DNA from: Sphaerisporangium perillae
GTDB taxonomy: Bacteria > Actinomycetota > Actinomycetes > Streptosporangiales > Streptosporangiaceae
Direction of reading: 5' to 3'
Length of the DNA: 64,000 nucleotides
Assembly: GCF_023276435.1 (NCBI RefSeq)
Contig: NZ_JALLPO010000006.1
Location: 62,001 to 126,000 of the forward strand
Shown: positions 8,205 to 17,146 of the stretch, piece by piece
How positions within the stretch are numbered: the first letter of the stretch is position 1
How the letters are laid out: each line of letters opens with the position of its first letter
The notes under the pieces: generated by a model
What the model was told of the DNA's origin: nothing
Databases searched by the model: none
The model's input: the letters and a program-made list of their open reading frames with translations, nothing else
Program-made: the position numbers and the translations under genes

Positions 8205-8554
8205 GACGACTCCAACTCCTTTATGACCTCTATCACGTCGGCGGGGCGGTATCCGTACCGCTCCGCCTCATCGAGCAGCTCCCGCGACATGCGCAGGAGG
8301 ACCTCGCGCCCGTCGGGAGGGCGGAGCACCGAGACGCCCCGCCCCCGGCGGAACTCGAGGACGCCTTCGTCGCGCAGTTCCCGCAGGGCGCGCAGGACCG
8401 TGTTGGGGTTGACGCCGAGGGCGGCGGCGAGCTCACGGGCCGAGGGCAGCCGCTGGCCGGGAAGGACCACGCCGGAGGCGACGGCGTGCCTGACGGCCGC
8501 GGCCACCTGCTCGTGGAGCGGCCGTGGATCGTTCAGATCTAGTGTGAGCAACAT
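8201..8554 (-). CDS. GntR family regulator, YtrA subfamily
   Basis: A 117-residue repressor-type protein. The winged helix-turn-helix is clear: RPLHEQVAAAVRHAVASG, then LPSARELAAALGVNPNTVLRAL, then a short C-terminal helix region typical of the small YtrA subgroup. The ATG at 8554 (MLLTLDLNDPRP) is preferred over the longer frame because it matches the family N-terminus and leaves the upstream palindromes outside the gene. YtrA-type genes normally lead an operon for membrane transport or stress, here the DUF1648 gene. Autoregulation through the repeats at 8552-8620 is likely. Confidence 0.85.
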   Translation of the reverse strand: MLLTLDLNDPRPLHEQVAAAVRHAVASGVVLPGQRLPSARELAAALGVNPNTVLRALRELRDEGVLEFRRGRGVSVLRPPDGREVLLRMSRELLDEAERYGYRPADVIEVIKELESS

Positions 8555-8620
8555 GGTGCTACTGACGCTATCACCATTCACGCCAATTCGCACGATGGTG
8601 CTATCACCACTGGCACCATC
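8552..8620. promoter_or_regulatory. Putative operator repeats of the GntR/YtrA regulator
   Basis: Repeated half-sites ATGGTG/CACCAT occur at 8553-8558 with 8572-8577, and at 8594-8600 with 8614-8620 (GATGGTG/CACCATC). A tighter palindrome TGGTG-CTAT-CACCA lies at 8596-8609. They overlap the GntR start codon and occupy the divergent promoter region shared with the aminopeptidase gene, as expected of an autorepressor. Confidence 0.55.
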
Positions 8621-8663
8621 CCGATCCAGTCAGGTAACCCATTCGTAGGACGAACCCTCGTTT

Positions 8664-10202
8664 ATGCGTACGCGACAAGCACGGCTAGCATCGGCCTACG
8701 TGACGACAGTGCGACTCAACGCCTCTGACTCGGGATCGGTCGAGACCGATGCCCTCGTAGTCGGCATCAATACCTCACCCGACGGCCCTCGCCCCGCGCC
8801 CGGCGCGCAAGCCCTCGACGGCGCGCTCACCGGCGGGCTCGCCCCCACGCTGAGCGCCCTCGGGTTCTCCGGCAAGGCCGGTGAGATCACCAAGATCCCG
8901 ACCTTCGGGGCGGTTCCGGCGTCCGTGGTCGTCGCCGTCGGGCTCGGAGACGCGCCCGCCGAGGACGGCGCGTACGACCTGGAGGTGCTGCGCCGGGCGG
9001 CGGGCAACGCCGCGCGCTCCCTGGCCGGCACGGCGACGGCCGCCTTCGCGCTGCCCGCCGCCACGCCCGAGCAGGCCGAGGCCGTGGCCCTGGGCGCCCT
9101 GCTCGGCGCCTACGACTTCAGCAGATACCGCACGACCGGCGACCAGAAGGCGCCGCTGGGCGAGATCGTCGTGCTGAGCGACGCCTCCGCCGCCGACGGC
9201 TCCGTGGCCCGCGCCACGACGCTGGCCGAGTCGGTCACGCTCGTACGCGACCTTGTCAACACCCCGCCGTCCGACCTGCCTCCCGCCCGCTTCGCGGAGA
9301 TCGCCGAGGAGACGGCGACCAAGGCCGGCCTGTCGGTCGAGATCCTCGACGAGGCGGCCCTGAAGGAGGGCGGCTACGGCGGCATCGTCGGCGTCGGCCA
9401 GGGCTCGGTGAACCCGCCGAGGCTCGTGCGCCTCGGCTACGCCCACCCCGACGCCCAGACGACCGTGGCGTTCGTCGGCAAGGGCATCACCTTCGACTCC
9501 GGCGGCCTGTCGCTCAAGCCTTCCGCGTCCATGGCGTGGATGAAGTCCGACATGGGCGGCGCCGGCGCGGTGTTCGGCGCGCTGCTCGCGATCGCCAGGC
9601 TCGGCCTGAAGGTCAACGCCATCGGCTACCTCTGCCTGGCGGAGAACATGCCGAGCGGCACCGCGCAGCGCCCCTCCGACGTGCTCACCACCTACGCCGG
9701 CAAGACCGTCGAGGTGCTCGACACCGACGCCGAGGGCCGCCTGGTGCTCGTCGACGGCATCGCGCGCGCCGGCGAGGACGACCCCGACATCATCGTGGAC
9801 GTGGCCACGCTCACCGGCGGGCAGATCGTCGCCCTCGGATGGCGCACCTGCGGTGTCATGGCCTCCGACGACGAGCTGCGCGAGGAGGTCGTCGACCTGG
9901 CCGTGGCGCAGGGCGAGGCCGCGTGGGGCATGCCGCTGCCCGAGGACCTCCGCAAGGGCCTGGACTCGCCGATCGCCGACATCGCCAACCTCAACCCCGA
10001 GCGCTCCGGCAGCATGCTCGCCGCCGGCATCTTCCTGCGCGAGTTCGTCCCCGAAGGCGTTCGCTGGGCCCACCTCGACATCGCCGGGCCCGCTTACAAC
10101 AAGGAGGCGCCCTACGGGTACATCCCGAAGGGCGGCACCGGCATGGCCACCCGCACCCTGGTCGCGCTCGCCGAGCGCTACGAGGCGGGCCGCGAGGCAT
10201 GA
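8664..10202 (+). CDS. pepA: Leucyl aminopeptidase (M17)
   Basis: A 512-residue cytosolic M17 metallopeptidase that releases N-terminal residues from peptides. The C-terminal catalytic domain carries the two-metal site: Lys273 and Asp278 in GKGITFDSGG, Asp296 in MKSDMGGAG, and Asp355 and Glu357 in DTDAEGR, with the catalytic Arg359. The N-terminal macro-like domain is also present. The ATG at 8664 gives the longest form. The in-frame GTG at 8700 (VTTVRLNASDSG) is an equally plausible start, since neither has a strong Shine-Dalgarno. A hairpin follows at 10231-10250. Confidence 0.92.
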   Translation: MRTRQARLASAYVTTVRLNASDSGSVETDALVVGINTSPDGPRPAPGAQALDGALTGGLAPTLSALGFSGKAGEITKIPTFGAVPASVVVAVGLGDAPAEDGAYDLEVLRRAAGNAARSLAGTATAAFALPAATPEQAEAVALGALLGAYDFSRYRTTGDQKAPLGEIVVLSDASAADGSVARATTLAESVTLVRDLVNTPPSDLPPARFAEIAEETATKAGLSVEILDEAALKEGGYGGIVGVGQGSVNPPRLVRLGYAHPDAQTTVAFVGKGITFDSGGLSLKPSASMAWMKSDMGGAGAVFGALLAIARLGLKVNAIGYLCLAENMPSGTAQRPSDVLTTYAGKTVEVLDTDAEGRLVLVDGIARAGEDDPDIIVDVATLTGGQIVALGWRTCGVMASDDELREEVVDLAVAQGEAAWGMPLPEDLRKGLDSPIADIANLNPERSGSMLAAGIFLREFVPEGVRWAHLDIAGPAYNKEAPYGYIPKGGTGMATRTLVALAERYEAGREA

Positions 10203-10230
10203 TGAGCGCAGGGCGCGAGCGGCCTGGCCC

Positions 10231-10250
10231 CCGCCGGTCCGCACCGGCGG
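10231..10250 (+). terminator. Short hairpin after pepA
   Basis: CCGCCGGT (10231-10238) pairs with ACCGGCGG (10243-10250) around a 4-base loop, 28 bases after the pepA stop and before the lpdA leader. There is no U tract, which is usual for actinomycete terminators. Confidence 0.45.
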
Positions 10251-10369
10251 CCAAGCGCGTCACATACACGCGAGACAAGTGAAAAGATGCTGTTGGGCAG
10301 GCCGGTCACACCCCGAGAGCGGGCATGACCCGGCCGTGAGGGCCCACCGATCCGACAAGGAGCTTTCCA

Positions 10370-11749
10370 GTGGCTGATGGCAGCGGCCCCTTCGACATCG
10401 TTGTCCTGGGCGGCGGTAGCGGCGGCTACGCCTGTGCCCTGCGGGCGGCCGAGCTAGGCAAGTCCGTCGCGCTGATCGAGAAGGACAAGATCGGCGGCAC
10501 GTGCCTGCACCGGGGATGCATCCCCACCAAGGCGCTCCTGCACGCCGCGGAGGTCGCCGACGAGACCCGCGAGGCCACGAGCGTCGGCGTCAAGGCCCGC
10601 TTCGAGGGCATCGAGATGCCCGGCGTCCACGCCTTCAAGGACAAGATCGTGAACCGCGCCTGGAAGGGCGTCCAGGGCCTCCTCAAGAGCAGGGGCGTCA
10701 CGATCATCGAGGGCGAGGGCCGGCTGGCCGGACCCAACCGCGTCATCGTCGGCGACCAGGCCGTCGATGGCCACAACATCGTGCTCGCGACCGGATCGGT
10801 CCCAAGGTCGCTGCCCGGCCTGGACATCGACGGCGAGCGGGTCATCACCAGCGACCACGCGCTGAAGCTCGACCGCGTCCCGTCCTCGGTGATCGTGCTC
10901 GGCGGCGGCGTGATCGGCGTCGAGTTCGCCTCCGTCTGGAAGTCCTTCGGCGCCGAGGTCACGATCGTCGAGGCCCTCCCCCACCTGCTGCCGCTCGAGG
11001 AGGAGTCCAGCTCCAAGCTCCTGGAGCGCGCCTTCCGCCGCCGGGGCATCAAGTACGAGCTGGGCACCCGCTTCGAGAGCGTCAAGACCACAGACACCGG
11101 CGTCGTCGTGACGCTGGAGGGCGGCAAGACCTTCGAGGCCGAGCTGCTCCTCGTCGCCGTGGGCCGTGGCGCGGTCTCCTCCGGCATGGGCTTCGAGGAG
11201 ACCGGCGTCGCGATCGAGCGCGGCACCGTCGTGGTCGACGAGTTCTGCCGGACCAGCGTGCCCGGGGTGTACGCCGTCGGCGACCTGATCCCGACCCTCC
11301 AGCTGGCGCACGCCGGCTTCGCCGAGGGCATCCTGGTCGCCGAGCACATCGCGGGGCTCGCCCCGGTCCCGATCGACTACGCCGGCGTGCCGCGCATCAC
11401 CTACTCCGACCCCGAGGTCGCCTCGGTGGGCATCACGTCGGCCGTCGCCAAGGAGCGCGGCTACGAGATCACCGAGCTGGTCTACGACCTCGGCGGCAAC
11501 CCCAAGAGCCAGATCCTGGGCACGCAGGGCGCCGTCAAGATCATTTCTCAGAAGGACGGACCCGTGCTCGGCGTCCACATGGTGGGCAAGCGCATAGGCG
11601 AGCTCGTCACCGAAGGTCAGCTGATCTACAACTGGGAGGCCCTGCCTTCCGAGGTGGCCCAGCTCATCCACGCCCACCCCACCCAGTCCGAGGCTGTCGG
11701 CGAGGCGATGCTCGCTCTGGCCGGCAAGCCCCTGCACGTACACAACTAA
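10370..11749 (+). CDS. lpdA: Dihydrolipoyl dehydrogenase (E3)
   Basis: A 459-residue FAD/NAD flavoprotein that reoxidises lipoamide for 2-oxoacid dehydrogenase complexes. It shows the FAD Rossmann motif GGGSGGYACA, the redox disulphide Cys45/Cys50 in GGTCLHRGC, a second nucleotide motif (VLGGGVIGVEFAS) and the C-terminal catalytic HAHPTQSE with His436 and Glu441. The GTG start is preceded by AAGGAG at 7 bases. It lies 30 bases before the E2 gene, so the two form an operon. Confidence 0.95.
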   Translation: MADGSGPFDIVVLGGGSGGYACALRAAELGKSVALIEKDKIGGTCLHRGCIPTKALLHAAEVADETREATSVGVKARFEGIEMPGVHAFKDKIVNRAWKGVQGLLKSRGVTIIEGEGRLAGPNRVIVGDQAVDGHNIVLATGSVPRSLPGLDIDGERVITSDHALKLDRVPSSVIVLGGGVIGVEFASVWKSFGAEVTIVEALPHLLPLEEESSSKLLERAFRRRGIKYELGTRFESVKTTDTGVVVTLEGGKTFEAELLLVAVGRGAVSSGMGFEETGVAIERGTVVVDEFCRTSVPGVYAVGDLIPTLQLAHAGFAEGILVAEHIAGLAPVPIDYAGVPRITYSDPEVASVGITSAVAKERGYEITELVYDLGGNPKSQILGTQGAVKIISQKDGPVLGVHMVGKRIGELVTEGQLIYNWEALPSEVAQLIHAHPTQSEAVGEAMLALAGKPLHVHN

Positions 11750-11779
11750 GCCCTCACAGGAAACGCGAGAGAAGACACC

Positions 11780-13246
11780 ATGCCGGTTTCCGTAACCATG
11801 CCCCAGCTCGGCGAGAGCGTGACCGAGGGCACCGTCACCCGCTGGTTGAAGAAGGAGGGGGACCGCGTAGAGACCGACGAGCCGTTGCTCGAGGTCTCCA
11901 CCGACAAGGTCGACACCGAGATCCCCTCCCCCTCAGCGGGCGTCCTCACCAAGATCGTGGTGGCCGAGGACGAGACCGTCGAGGTGGGCGCCGAGCTCGC
12001 CGTCATCGACCAGAACGGGTCCGCGGGCGCCACCGCCGCTCCGGCCCAGGCGGAGCCGCAGGCCGAGCCGGAGCCCGAGCCCCAGCCCGAGCAGGTCAAG
12101 GCTCCCGAGCCGGCCCCGGCTCCCGCCCCGGCCCCTGCTCCGGCACCCGCCCCGGTCTCCTCCATCCCGCAGCCGCCGGCCCCGCAGCCCGCGCCGCAGC
12201 AGCCGCGCCCGCCGGCCCCGCCCGCCACCGCGGCGCCGTCGCCGATCGCGCCCGCCGCGACCGCCACCGGTGAGAGCCCCTACGTCACCCCGCTGGTCCG
12301 CAAGCTCGCCGCCGAGCACGGCGTCGACCTCGACGCGCTCAGCGGCACCGGCGTCGGCGGCCGCATCCGCAAGCAGGACGTGCTGGAGGCCGCGCGCACC
12401 CAGCGCGAGCAGGCGGCCCAGGCCGCTCAGGCCGCTCAGGCCGCCCCCGCGCAGGCCCCGGCCCAGGCCGCCCCGGCCCAGGCCGCCGCCCCGGCGCCCG
12501 AGCCGGTGCAGGCCGACACCACGCTGCGCGGCCGCACCGAGAAGATGTCGCGCATGCGGCAGACCATCGCCAAGCGCACCATGGAGTCGCTGCAGAGCTC
12601 CGCGCAGCTCACCTCGGTCGTCGAGGTCGACGTCACCAAGATCGCCGGCCTGCGCGACCGGGCCAAGGCCGACTTCCAGCGCCGCGAGGGCGTGAAGCTC
12701 AGCTTCATGCCGTTCTTCGCGCTGGCGACGGTCGAGGCGCTCAAGCAGCACCCCAAGCTCAACGCGGTGATCAACAGCGAGACCAACGAGGTCACCTACT
12801 TCGACCACGAGCACCTGGCCTTCGCCGTCGACGCCGAGCGCGGCCTGGCCTCCGCCGTGATCAAGGACGCAGGCGACCTGAACATCGCCGGTCTCGCCCG
12901 CAAGATCGCCGACCTGGCCGAGCGCACCCGCACCAACAAGGTGAGCCCGGACGAGCTGTCCGGCGGCACGTTCACGCTGACCAACACCGGCAGCCGCGGC
13001 GCGCTGTTCGACACGCCGATCATCAACCAGCCGCAGGTCGCGATCCTCGGCACCGGCGCGGTCGTCAAGCGCCCGGTCGTCCTCGACACGCCCGATGGCG
13101 AGGTCATCGCGATCCGCTCCATGGTGTACCTGGCGCTGACCTACGACCACCGCCTGGTCGACGGCGCCGACGCCGCCCGCTTCCTGACGACGATCAAGCG
13201 TCGCCTGGAGGAGGGCCGCTTCGAGAACCAGCTCGGCCTGGGCTGA
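11780..13246 (+). CDS. sucB: 2-oxoacid dehydrogenase E2 component (dihydrolipoyl acyltransferase, SucB-like)
   Basis: A 488-residue acyltransferase core of a 2-oxoacid dehydrogenase complex. Order of domains: one lipoyl domain (1-78) with the lipoylated Lys43 in STDKVDTEI, a long Pro/Ala/Glu linker, an E3-binding domain (about 170-205, [20 protein letters not shown]), a second Ala/Gln-rich linker, and the catalytic domain with [14 protein letters not shown] near the end. The linkers use a repetitive PAPAP / QAAQA composition. The single lipoyl domain is compatible with the actinobacterial SucB group, where the complex may be shared. lipB and lipA, needed to make its cofactor, lie just downstream. 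Confidence 0.92.
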   Translation: MPVSVTMPQLGESVTEGTVTRWLKKEGDRVETDEPLLEVSTDKVDTEIPSPSAGVLTKIVVAEDETVEVGAELAVIDQNGSAGATAAPAQAEPQAEPEPEPQPEQVKAPEPAPAPAPAPAPAPAPVSSIPQPPAPQPAPQQPRPPAPPATAAPSPIAPAATATGESPYVTPLVRKLAAEHGVDLDALSGTGVGGRIRKQDVLEAARTQREQAAQAAQAAQAAPAQAPAQAAPAQAAAPAPEPVQADTTLRGRTEKMSRMRQTIAKRTMESLQSSAQLTSVVEVDVTKIAGLRDRAKADFQRREGVKLSFMPFFALATVEALKQHPKLNAVINSETNEVTYFDHEHLAFAVDAERGLASAVIKDAGDLNIAGLARKIADLAERTRTNKVSPDELSGGTFTLTNTGSRGALFDTPIINQPQVAILGTGAVVKRPVVLDTPDGEVIAIRSMVYLALTYDHRLVDGADAARFLTTIKRRLEEGRFENQLGLG

Positions 13247-13279
13247 GCCACACTCGACCCGGCCTGACCTGCGACACCC

Positions 13280-13313
13280 GGGCCCTGGCCACACCTGTGA
13301 GGCGCCAGGGCCC
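13280..13313 (+). terminator. Hairpin terminator of lpdA-sucB
   Basis: GGGCCCTGGC (13280-13289) and GCCAGGGCCC (13304-13313) form a perfect 10-bp stem with a 14-base loop, 33 bases after the sucB stop. Confidence 0.65.
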
Positions 13314-13419
13314 CGCCGCCCGTCAAGGCGCGGTGCCGCAGGGTGCGGCCGGGGCGGAACACTGGACAAGCGGCGCGGGGCTGCCGGACGTCGGGACGGC
13401 GCCGACGTAGGGTGACCGC

Positions 13420-14370
13420 ATGGCAGTCGTGGTCACCGGCTCTTCAGGGCTCATCGGTTCGGCCCTCGTCCGCTCCCTGCGCGACGAGGGCAGGACCGTC
13501 GTCAGGCTCGTCCGCCGCTCCCCCGCCGCGCCGGACGAGGCCTTCTGGGACCCACGTGAAGGCGCTCTCGATCCCTCGGTGCTCGAAGGGGCCGAGGCCG
13601 TCGTCCACCTCGCCGGGGCCGGCATCGCCGACCGGCGCTGGACCCCCGAGCGCCGGCGCGAGCTGCTCGCCAGCCGCGTCGAGGGCACCCGCACCCTGGC
13701 CACCACGATGGCCGTCCTGGAGCGCAAGCCCGCCGTCTGGCTGTCGGGATCCGCGATCGGCCTCTACGGCGACACCGGGGAGCATCCCGTCGAGGAGTCC
13801 TGGGAGCCGGCCGCGCCCCTGGGGGACCCGTCTACGGGGCTAGAGTCGGACGGCGGCACGCGGGCCCACGGGCAGTGGCTGGCCGAGTTGGTCGCCGCCT
13901 GGGAGGCCGAGACCCTTCCCGCCGAGGAGGCCGGCGTCCGGGTCGTGCGGCTGCGCACCGGCCACGTGCTGACCGCGCGCGGCGGATTCCTCGGCAAGAT
14001 GCTGCCGGTGTTCAAGCTGGGCCTCGGCGCGCCTCTCGGGTCCGGCCGGCAGTACATCTCGTGGATCTCCATGCCCGACTGGCTCGGCGCGGTGGCGCAC
14101 ATCCTCGGCGAGCCGGAGGTGTCGGGGCCGGTGAACCTCACGGCGCCGACGCCGGTCACCAACGCCGAGTTCACCAAGGCCCTCGGCCGCGCTCTGCGTC
14201 GCCCAACCTCGCCGCTGGCGGTGCCGGGCTTCGCGCTGCGGGCCGCGCTCGGCGACCTGGCCGACGAGGGCGTGCTCATCGGCCAGCGCGTGCTGCCCCG
14301 CCGCCTGCTGGAGATGGGATACCGGTTCAGGCATCCGCGTCTCGACGAGGCACTGGCCGCCATACTCTAG
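13420..14370 (+). CDS. TIGR01777 family NAD(P)-dependent epimerase/dehydratase
   Basis: A 316-residue short-chain-dehydrogenase-type protein. The N-terminal VVVTGSSGLIGSALV is the Rossmann dinucleotide motif. AVVHLAGAGIADRRWTPERR, the stretch SGSAIGLYGDTGE and a C-terminal DUF1731 region (LPRRLLEMGYRFRHPRLDEAL) define the TIGR01777/YfcH subgroup. The reaction is unknown across the family; in plants a relative affects plastid division. It often accompanies lipoate and 2-oxoacid dehydrogenase genes in actinobacteria, as here. Confidence 0.9.
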   Translation: MAVVVTGSSGLIGSALVRSLRDEGRTVVRLVRRSPAAPDEAFWDPREGALDPSVLEGAEAVVHLAGAGIADRRWTPERRRELLASRVEGTRTLATTMAVLERKPAVWLSGSAIGLYGDTGEHPVEESWEPAAPLGDPSTGLESDGGTRAHGQWLAELVAAWEAETLPAEEAGVRVVRLRTGHVLTARGGFLGKMLPVFKLGLGAPLGSGRQYISWISMPDWLGAVAHILGEPEVSGPVNLTAPTPVTNAEFTKALGRALRRPTSPLAVPGFALRAALGDLADEGVLIGQRVLPRRLLEMGYRFRHPRLDEALAAIL

Positions 14371-14472
14371 GGTGCCGATCCGGTGAAATGGGAGGGCAAG
14401 CCGCGTCCCGGCCCCTGAGGCCTTTCGGGGGCGGCTCACGCGCCCCTCCGCAAAGGCACAGCAGGAGACATC

Positions 14473-15210
14473 ATGAGCAGGCTCGGCCAGTCCCACATTC
14501 TCGCCATCGGCGGCGGCTCGTTCCGGCCGACGCCGCGTCAAGGAGTCCTGGAGCCCTCCGGTCTGCTCCGGTACGCGCTCGACCTGACCGGCCAGGACCG
14601 GCCGAAGCTCGGGCTGCTGGCCACCGCCACCGGCGACGACGCCGACTGGCTGCTGAAGATGTACGGCGCGTTCCGCACCTGGGACGTCGAGGTCAGCCAC
14701 CTGCCCCTGTTCCCGATGCCCAACGTCGAGAGCCCCAGGGAGTGGATCCTGGAGCAGGACGTCATCTATGTGAGCGGCGGCAGCGTCGCCAACCTCGCGG
14801 CCCTGTGGCGGCTGCACGGGCTCGACGAGGCGATGGAGGAGGCCTGGCGGTCGGGGGTCGTGCTCTCGGGGCAGAGCGCCGGGGCGTTGTGCTGGCACGT
14901 CGGTGGCAACACCGACTCCTTCGGGCCCGTCCTGCGCCCGTGGGCCGAGGGCCTCGGCCTCCTGCCCTACTCCTGCGGCGTCCACTACAACTCCGACCCC
15001 CAGCGCCGCACCCTGCTCCACGAGTCGATCGCGTCGGGCGAGCTGCCGGACGGCTACGCCGCAGACGAGGGGGTGGCCCTGCACTACGTGGGCCGCGAGT
15101 TCATCCAGGCCGTCACCGTGGACCCGAAGGGGTACGCCTACCGGGTCGAGCGTGACGGCGACGGCGGGGTGAAGGAGTTCCGCATCGAGCCGCGCCTGCT
15201 GACCACCTGA
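14473..15210 (+). CDS. pepE: Peptidase E-like serine peptidase (S51)
   Basis: A 245-residue cytosolic peptidase of family S51. The nucleophile elbow is LSGQSAGALCWH with Ser135, and the SGGSVANLAALWRLHG motif lies about 30 residues earlier. Members cleave Asp-Xaa dipeptides or resemble cyanophycinase. AGGAGA before the ATG at 14473 supports the start. It is probably monocistronic: the gaps on either side are about 100 and 85 bases. Confidence 0.88.
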   Translation: MSRLGQSHILAIGGGSFRPTPRQGVLEPSGLLRYALDLTGQDRPKLGLLATATGDDADWLLKMYGAFRTWDVEVSHLPLFPMPNVESPREWILEQDVIYVSGGSVANLAALWRLHGLDEAMEEAWRSGVVLSGQSAGALCWHVGGNTDSFGPVLRPWAEGLGLLPYSCGVHYNSDPQRRTLLHESIASGELPDGYAADEGVALHYVGREFIQAVTVDPKGYAYRVERDGDGGVKEFRIEPRLLTT

Positions 15211-15295
15211 CCTGCGCTCATGATCACGGCATCCGCCCGCGACGTCGTGCGAGGCTGGCACCTCCGACGACGTGACCTCGCGTTAGGCTGACCCC

Positions 15296-16030
15296 GTGAC
15301 TGAGCGCGCCGACCAGACCAGGCAAGAAAGCACTACGGGCGGCGGGGCTGGCAGGCTCGCGCTGGTCCGCCTAGGAGTCGACGTCCCCTACGAGCAGGCG
15401 TGGGAGCTCCAGCGGGAGATCCACGCCCGCCGGGCCGCCGACCTGATCCCCGACACCTGCCTCATGCTGGAGCACGCCCCGGTGTACACCGCCGGCAAGC
15501 GCACCCGGCCTGAGGAGCGGCCCAGCGACGGCACCCCCGTCGTCGACGTCGACCGCGGCGGCAAGATCACCTGGCACGGTCCCGGGCAGCTCGTCGGCTA
15601 TCCCATCGTCCGGCTGACCGAGGCGCTGGACGTCATCGTCTACGTCCGCCTGCTGGAGGAGGCGCTGATCCAGGTGTGCACCGACTTCGGCGTGGCCGCC
15701 GGCCGCGTCGCGGGTCGCAGCGGGGTCTGGGTCGCGGGCGACGCCGCCAGCGGCCTGCCCGACCGCCAGCTGGGCGCCATCGGCATCCGGGTGGCCAAGG
15801 GCGTCACCATGCACGGGTACGCGCTCAACTGCGCCAACGACCCGAGCTGGTTCAACCGCATCATCCCGTGCGGCATCAGCGGCGCCGGCGTCACCTCGCT
15901 GTCGGCCGAGACCGGGCGGCGCATCACCGTCGACGAGGTCCTCCCCTTCGCCGAGAAGCGGCTGGCCGAGGCCCTGGGCGCCGAGGGGCTCGACGTCCAG
16001 GAGGAAGACCTGCTCTCGGGCCGGTTCTGA
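15296..16030 (+). CDS. lipB: Octanoyl-[ACP]:protein N-octanoyltransferase
   Basis: A 244-residue enzyme that moves octanoate from acyl carrier protein to lipoyl domains, the first step of lipoate synthesis. It shows [17 protein letters not shown] (88-104), the catalytic Lys168 in [16 protein letters not shown] and the acyl-thioester Cys192 in [14 protein letters not shown]. The first 20 residues are a polar extension beyond the usual start. The GTG at 15296 has little Shine-Dalgarno support, so a slightly later start is possible. lipA follows 86 bases downstream. Confidence 0.94.
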   Translation: MTERADQTRQESTTGGGAGRLALVRLGVDVPYEQAWELQREIHARRAADLIPDTCLMLEHAPVYTAGKRTRPEERPSDGTPVVDVDRGGKITWHGPGQLVGYPIVRLTEALDVIVYVRLLEEALIQVCTDFGVAAGRVAGRSGVWVAGDAASGLPDRQLGAIGIRVAKGVTMHGYALNCANDPSWFNRIIPCGISGAGVTSLSAETGRRITVDEVLPFAEKRLAEALGAEGLDVQEEDLLSGRF

Positions 16031-16116
16031 CCGCCCGCCCGTCCTGTGCGGGCCCCGGCCTCCCATCCGGTCCCTGGCGTCCGGTCCTCCTGGCGCGGAG
16101 ACGTAAGCTTGAGCGC

Positions 16117-17046
16117 GTGACCGTTGCTCCTGAAGGCCGAAAGCTCCTCCGCCTGGAGGTGCGCAACAGCCAGACCCCCATTGAGCGCAAGCCCCCGTGG
16201 ATCAAGACCCGGCTCAGGAACGGGCCGACGTTCAACGAGATCAAATCGCTAGTGAAGGACCAAGGTCTGCACACGGTCTGCCAGGAGGCCGGCTGCCCCA
16301 ACATCTCCGAGTGCTGGGAGGACCGCGAGGCCACCTTCCTCATCGGCGGCGACCAGTGCACTCGGCGCTGCGACTTCTGCCAGATCGACACCGGCAAGCC
16401 CGCCGAGTACGACAAGGACGAGCCCCGGCGCGTCGCCGAGTCGGTCGTGCAGATGGGCCTGCGCTACGCCACCGTCACCGGCGTCGCCCGTGACGACCTG
16501 CCCGACGGCGGCGCCTGGCTGTACGCCGAGACCGCGCGCCAGATCCACACCATGATCCCCGGTTGCGGCGTCGAGCTGCTGGTGCCCGACTTCAACGGCC
16601 ACCGCGACCAGCTCGAAGAGGTCTTCGGCAGCCGCCCGGAGGTGTTCGCGCACAACATCGAGACCGTGCCGCGCATCTTCAAGCGCATCCGCCCGGCCTT
16701 CCGTTACGAGCGCTCCCTGCAGGTCATCACGATGGCCCACGAGGCGGGGCTCGTCACCAAGTCCAACCTCATCCTCGGCATGGGCGAGGAGCGCGAGGAG
16801 ATCGTCCAGGCGATGCGCGACCTGCACGACGCCGGCTGCGACCTGCTCACCATCACCCAGTACCTCCGCCCGACCCCCCGCCACCACCCGGTGGACCGCT
16901 GGGTCAAGCCGGAGGAGTTCATCGAGCTGCAGGCCGAGGCCGAGCAGATCGGTTTCAAGGGTGTCATGTCCGGCCCGCTCGTCCGGTCCTCCTACCGCGC
17001 CGGCCGCCTCTACCGGCAGGCCGTCGAGGCACGCCAGACCGCCTGA
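16117..17046 (+). CDS. lipA: Lipoyl synthase (radical SAM)
   Basis: A 309-residue radical-SAM enzyme that inserts two sulphurs into protein-bound octanoate. Both clusters are visible: the auxiliary cluster Cys55, Cys60 and Cys66 in [14 protein letters not shown], and the SAM cluster Cys81, Cys85 and Cys88 in CTRRCDFC. The C-terminal RSSYRAG supplies the Ser ligand to the auxiliary cluster. The GTG at 16117 ([19 protein letters not shown]) is chosen because it matches the family start; the frame is open further upstream inside lipB. Confidence 0.95.
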   Translation: MTVAPEGRKLLRLEVRNSQTPIERKPPWIKTRLRNGPTFNEIKSLVKDQGLHTVCQEAGCPNISECWEDREATFLIGGDQCTRRCDFCQIDTGKPAEYDKDEPRRVAESVVQMGLRYATVTGVARDDLPDGGAWLYAETARQIHTMIPGCGVELLVPDFNGHRDQLEEVFGSRPEVFAHNIETVPRIFKRIRPAFRYERSLQVITMAHEAGLVTKSNLILGMGEEREEIVQAMRDLHDAGCDLLTITQYLRPTPRHHPVDRWVKPEEFIELQAEAEQIGFKGVMSGPLVRSSYRAGRLYRQAVEARQTA

Positions 17047-17146
17047 TCCCGCGGCCGGGCCGCCCCGCGCGTCCCGGCTCCGCGTCCGCCCCCATCCCTG
17101 CGATCCGACCGGCCAGACCAGCCTGATCCCCCTTCCCGGGAGTGTC

